From: CAJKWP01 sp964554475
Lineage (GTDB): Bacteria; Bacillota; Clostridia; Christensenellales; UBA1242
NCBI GenBank assembly: GCA_964554475.1
Contig: CAZKOT010000031.1
Span: 1-15,068 of the forward strand
Length of the DNA: 15,068 nucleotides
Reading direction: 5' to 3'
In this document: positions 13,616 to 15,068 of the stretch, piece after piece
How positions within the stretch are numbered: the first letter of the stretch is position 1
How the letters are laid out: every line of letters begins with the position of its first letter
Made by a program: the position numbers and the translations under genes
The notes under the pieces: generated by a model
The model's database searches: none
What the model saw: only the letters and a program-made list of their open reading frames with translations
What the model was told of the DNA's origin: nothing

Positions 13616-15068
13616 ATGAATAAATTTAAATTAAAACGTTTCTATGCCTTTTTAATAGGTATTATATGCCCATGTTTTTTTTCTATGTTTATTTCAAAAA
13701 ATATTTTTAACAATTATCAACATGATATTCTAATTTCGAATCCATCAATTTATGTTAGCAGTGAATTTTTAACTTTTAATAAAATAAAAACCAAAACACT
13801 TATTATACCTCCCAGTGTTCCTTTAGCTGCTACATATTATACCGTAAATTTTGTAAATTGGGATAGCACATTAATTAGCATTCAATCGGTAAAGAAAAAT
13901 AGTGCTGCAATTGCACCGGCGGATCCAACAAGACCAAGTACGGCGCAATATGATTATATTTTTATTGGTTGGGATGTTCCGTTCAATTGGATAACAAGTG
14001 ATTTGACTGTAACAGCGTTATATAGCGAAACAATAAGAACATATACATACACCTTTTATAATGAAGATGGTTTAACGGAATTAAAAACTTCAACAGTTGA
14101 TTATGGCACTGAAATCATTCCTCCAGCAAATCCAACAAAAGAAGCTAATCAACATTACATTTATACTTTTGCAGGATGGAATCCAAGTGTTCCCGGAATA
14201 ATAACACAAAACATTTCATTTATTGCAACTTTTGATAGCGAAGCAATAATTTATACTATAACTTTTTATAGTGATGATACTGTTTACACAACAATATCAG
14301 GAGAAATGGGTGAGGCATTTGACGCACCAGTTGATCTTTTCAAGGAAAAATATAATTTTATAGGATGGTTTACAGATAACGGGACATTTGAAAACGAATA
14401 TTATTTGGATGATACAAACAATATAATGCAACCAGCAAGTTTTAATTTATATGCTTTTTTTGAACCAGTCCATACAATTACTTTTAATGGTAATGATGCT
14501 GATTTTGAGGTCACAGATGTAATTGCTGCTGATTACAATTATACAATTGGATCATTACCCACTGTAACCAAGTCTGGTTATAATTTTGCCGGATGGTATT
14601 ACAATGACATTTTAATTACTTCTGAAACTTTTTTTACTTATACAAACAATATTCAATTAATTGCAAAATGGACTCAAAATATTTTTGTTTTTGTGAATAA
14701 TGAAGAATGCGAAGCTTTAATAACTTATGAAAGTGAAAATATTAATTTATTAACATTTCTTGCAACTTTTTATTTAAATACACCTGGTTATACATTTTTA
14801 TATTGGGTATACACTGACGGCGAAAATGAACCAGTCAATTTTATAGAAACCACAGTAATCAATTATGAACTACCCATTTATTTTAATTCTATTTTTACTC
14901 CAAATACTTATACCATTTCATTTAATTCTAATGGGGGAAATTTAGTTGATAATATCCAAGTGATTTTTGACAGTCCAATTGGTACGCTCCCAGTTGTTTC
15001 AAAAGAGGGCTATACTTTTAATGGTTGGTACTATGGTGAAACATTGTTTGAAAGTACAACAATTTACA
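13616..15068 (+). CDS. Secreted surface protein with InlB-type B repeats (3' end cut off)
   Basis: An open frame of 484 codons runs from ATG 13616 to the window edge without a stop. The N-terminus (KFKLKR, then a hydrophobic stretch to about residue 27) is a signal peptide. From residue ~75 it consists of divergent repeats of about 60-75 residues, each starting with a beta strand such as YTITFYS or YTISFNSNGG and holding a GW core: FIGW (116), FAGW (185), FIGW (248), FAGW (324), a degenerate FLYW (394) and FNGW (468). This is the Listeria-Bacteroides (Flg_new) repeat, related to the internalin B repeat, common in large adhesins and surface proteins of gut bacteria. AAAGG 12 nt upstream is a distant SD. 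The missing C-terminus would show how it is anchored. A role in adhesion or contact is inferred from the family. Confidence 0.88.
   Translation, partial: MNKFKLKRFYAFLIGIICPCFFSMFISKNIFNNYQHDILISNPSIYVSSEFLTFNKIKTKTLIIPPSVPLAATYYTVNFVNWDSTLISIQSVKKNSAAIAPADPTRPSTAQYDYIFIGWDVPFNWITSDLTVTALYSETIRTYTYTFYNEDGLTELKTSTVDYGTEIIPPANPTKEANQHYIYTFAGWNPSVPGIITQNISFIATFDSEAIIYTITFYSDDTVYTTISGEMGEAFDAPVDLFKEKYNFIGWFTDNGTFENEYYLDDTNNIMQPASFNLYAFFEPVHTITFNGNDADFEVTDVIAADYNYTIGSLPTVTKSGYNFAGWYYNDILITSETFFTYTNNIQLIAKWTQNIFVFVNNEECEALITYESENINLLTFLATFYLNTPGYTFLYWVYTDGENEPVNFIETTVINYELPIYFNSIFTPNTYTISFNSNGGNLVDNIQVIFDSPIGTLPVVSKEGYTFNGWYYGETLFESTTIY

Noticed and set aside
1..15068. CRISPR arrays, transposases, phage genes or defence systems
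   Set aside because: No spaced identical repeats, transposase or integrase motifs were found; the repeats seen are short heptads and protein-coding B repeats.

Overview
The window is strongly AT-rich and comes from a spore-forming, low-GC Gram-positive bacterium. The 16S 5' end carries the GACAAACGCTGGCGGCGTGC signature seen in Clostridia and other Firmicutes. Endospore genes are present (spoIIP, dpaA, dpaB), and several genes use GTG or TTG starts with clear Shine-Dalgarno (SD) sequences. An uncultured Clostridia lineage, possibly gut-associated, fits best; I cannot place it further from sequence alone.

Layout. (1) 1-904: the first ~490 nt of a 16S rRNA gene read leftwards, its leader and a strong promoter. 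(2) 905-2658: trpS followed after 2 nt by a DUF6994-like gene. (3) 2659-4800: a heptad-repeat spacer, spoIIP with an unusual C-terminal membrane segment, and a GyrI-like protein gene. (4) 4801-8064: asd, a structured RNA region upstream of it, a rightward lipoprotein gene, then dpaB and dpaA. This keeps the dpaA-dpaB-asd order of the Bacillus spoVF-asd cluster but splits it. (5) 8098-10365: a secreted M1-type metallopeptidase lipoprotein and a membrane-anchored XRE regulator whose promoter predicts a leaderless mRNA. (6) 10366-12792: a divergent control region with paired operator-like dyads, then a two-gene operon of a membrane GT2 glycosyltransferase and a PlsC-like acyltransferase, closed by a clear terminator. 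(7) 12921-15068: tRNA-Glu(CTC), a small orphan protein gene, and the start of a large surface protein built of InlB-type B repeats that runs off the right edge.

How the genes work together. Asd makes aspartate semialdehyde, the precursor of the lysine/diaminopimelate branch whose intermediate DpaAB turns into dipicolinate for the spore core. SpoIIP acts in engulfment. These form a sporulation module. The GT2/PlsC pair probably modifies membrane lipid or envelope glycan and may be controlled by the adjacent membrane XRE protein. The most promising undescribed elements are the pseudoknot-capable RNA region upstream of asd and the XRE-GT2-PlsC unit with its twin TCCC-N7-GGGA dyads.
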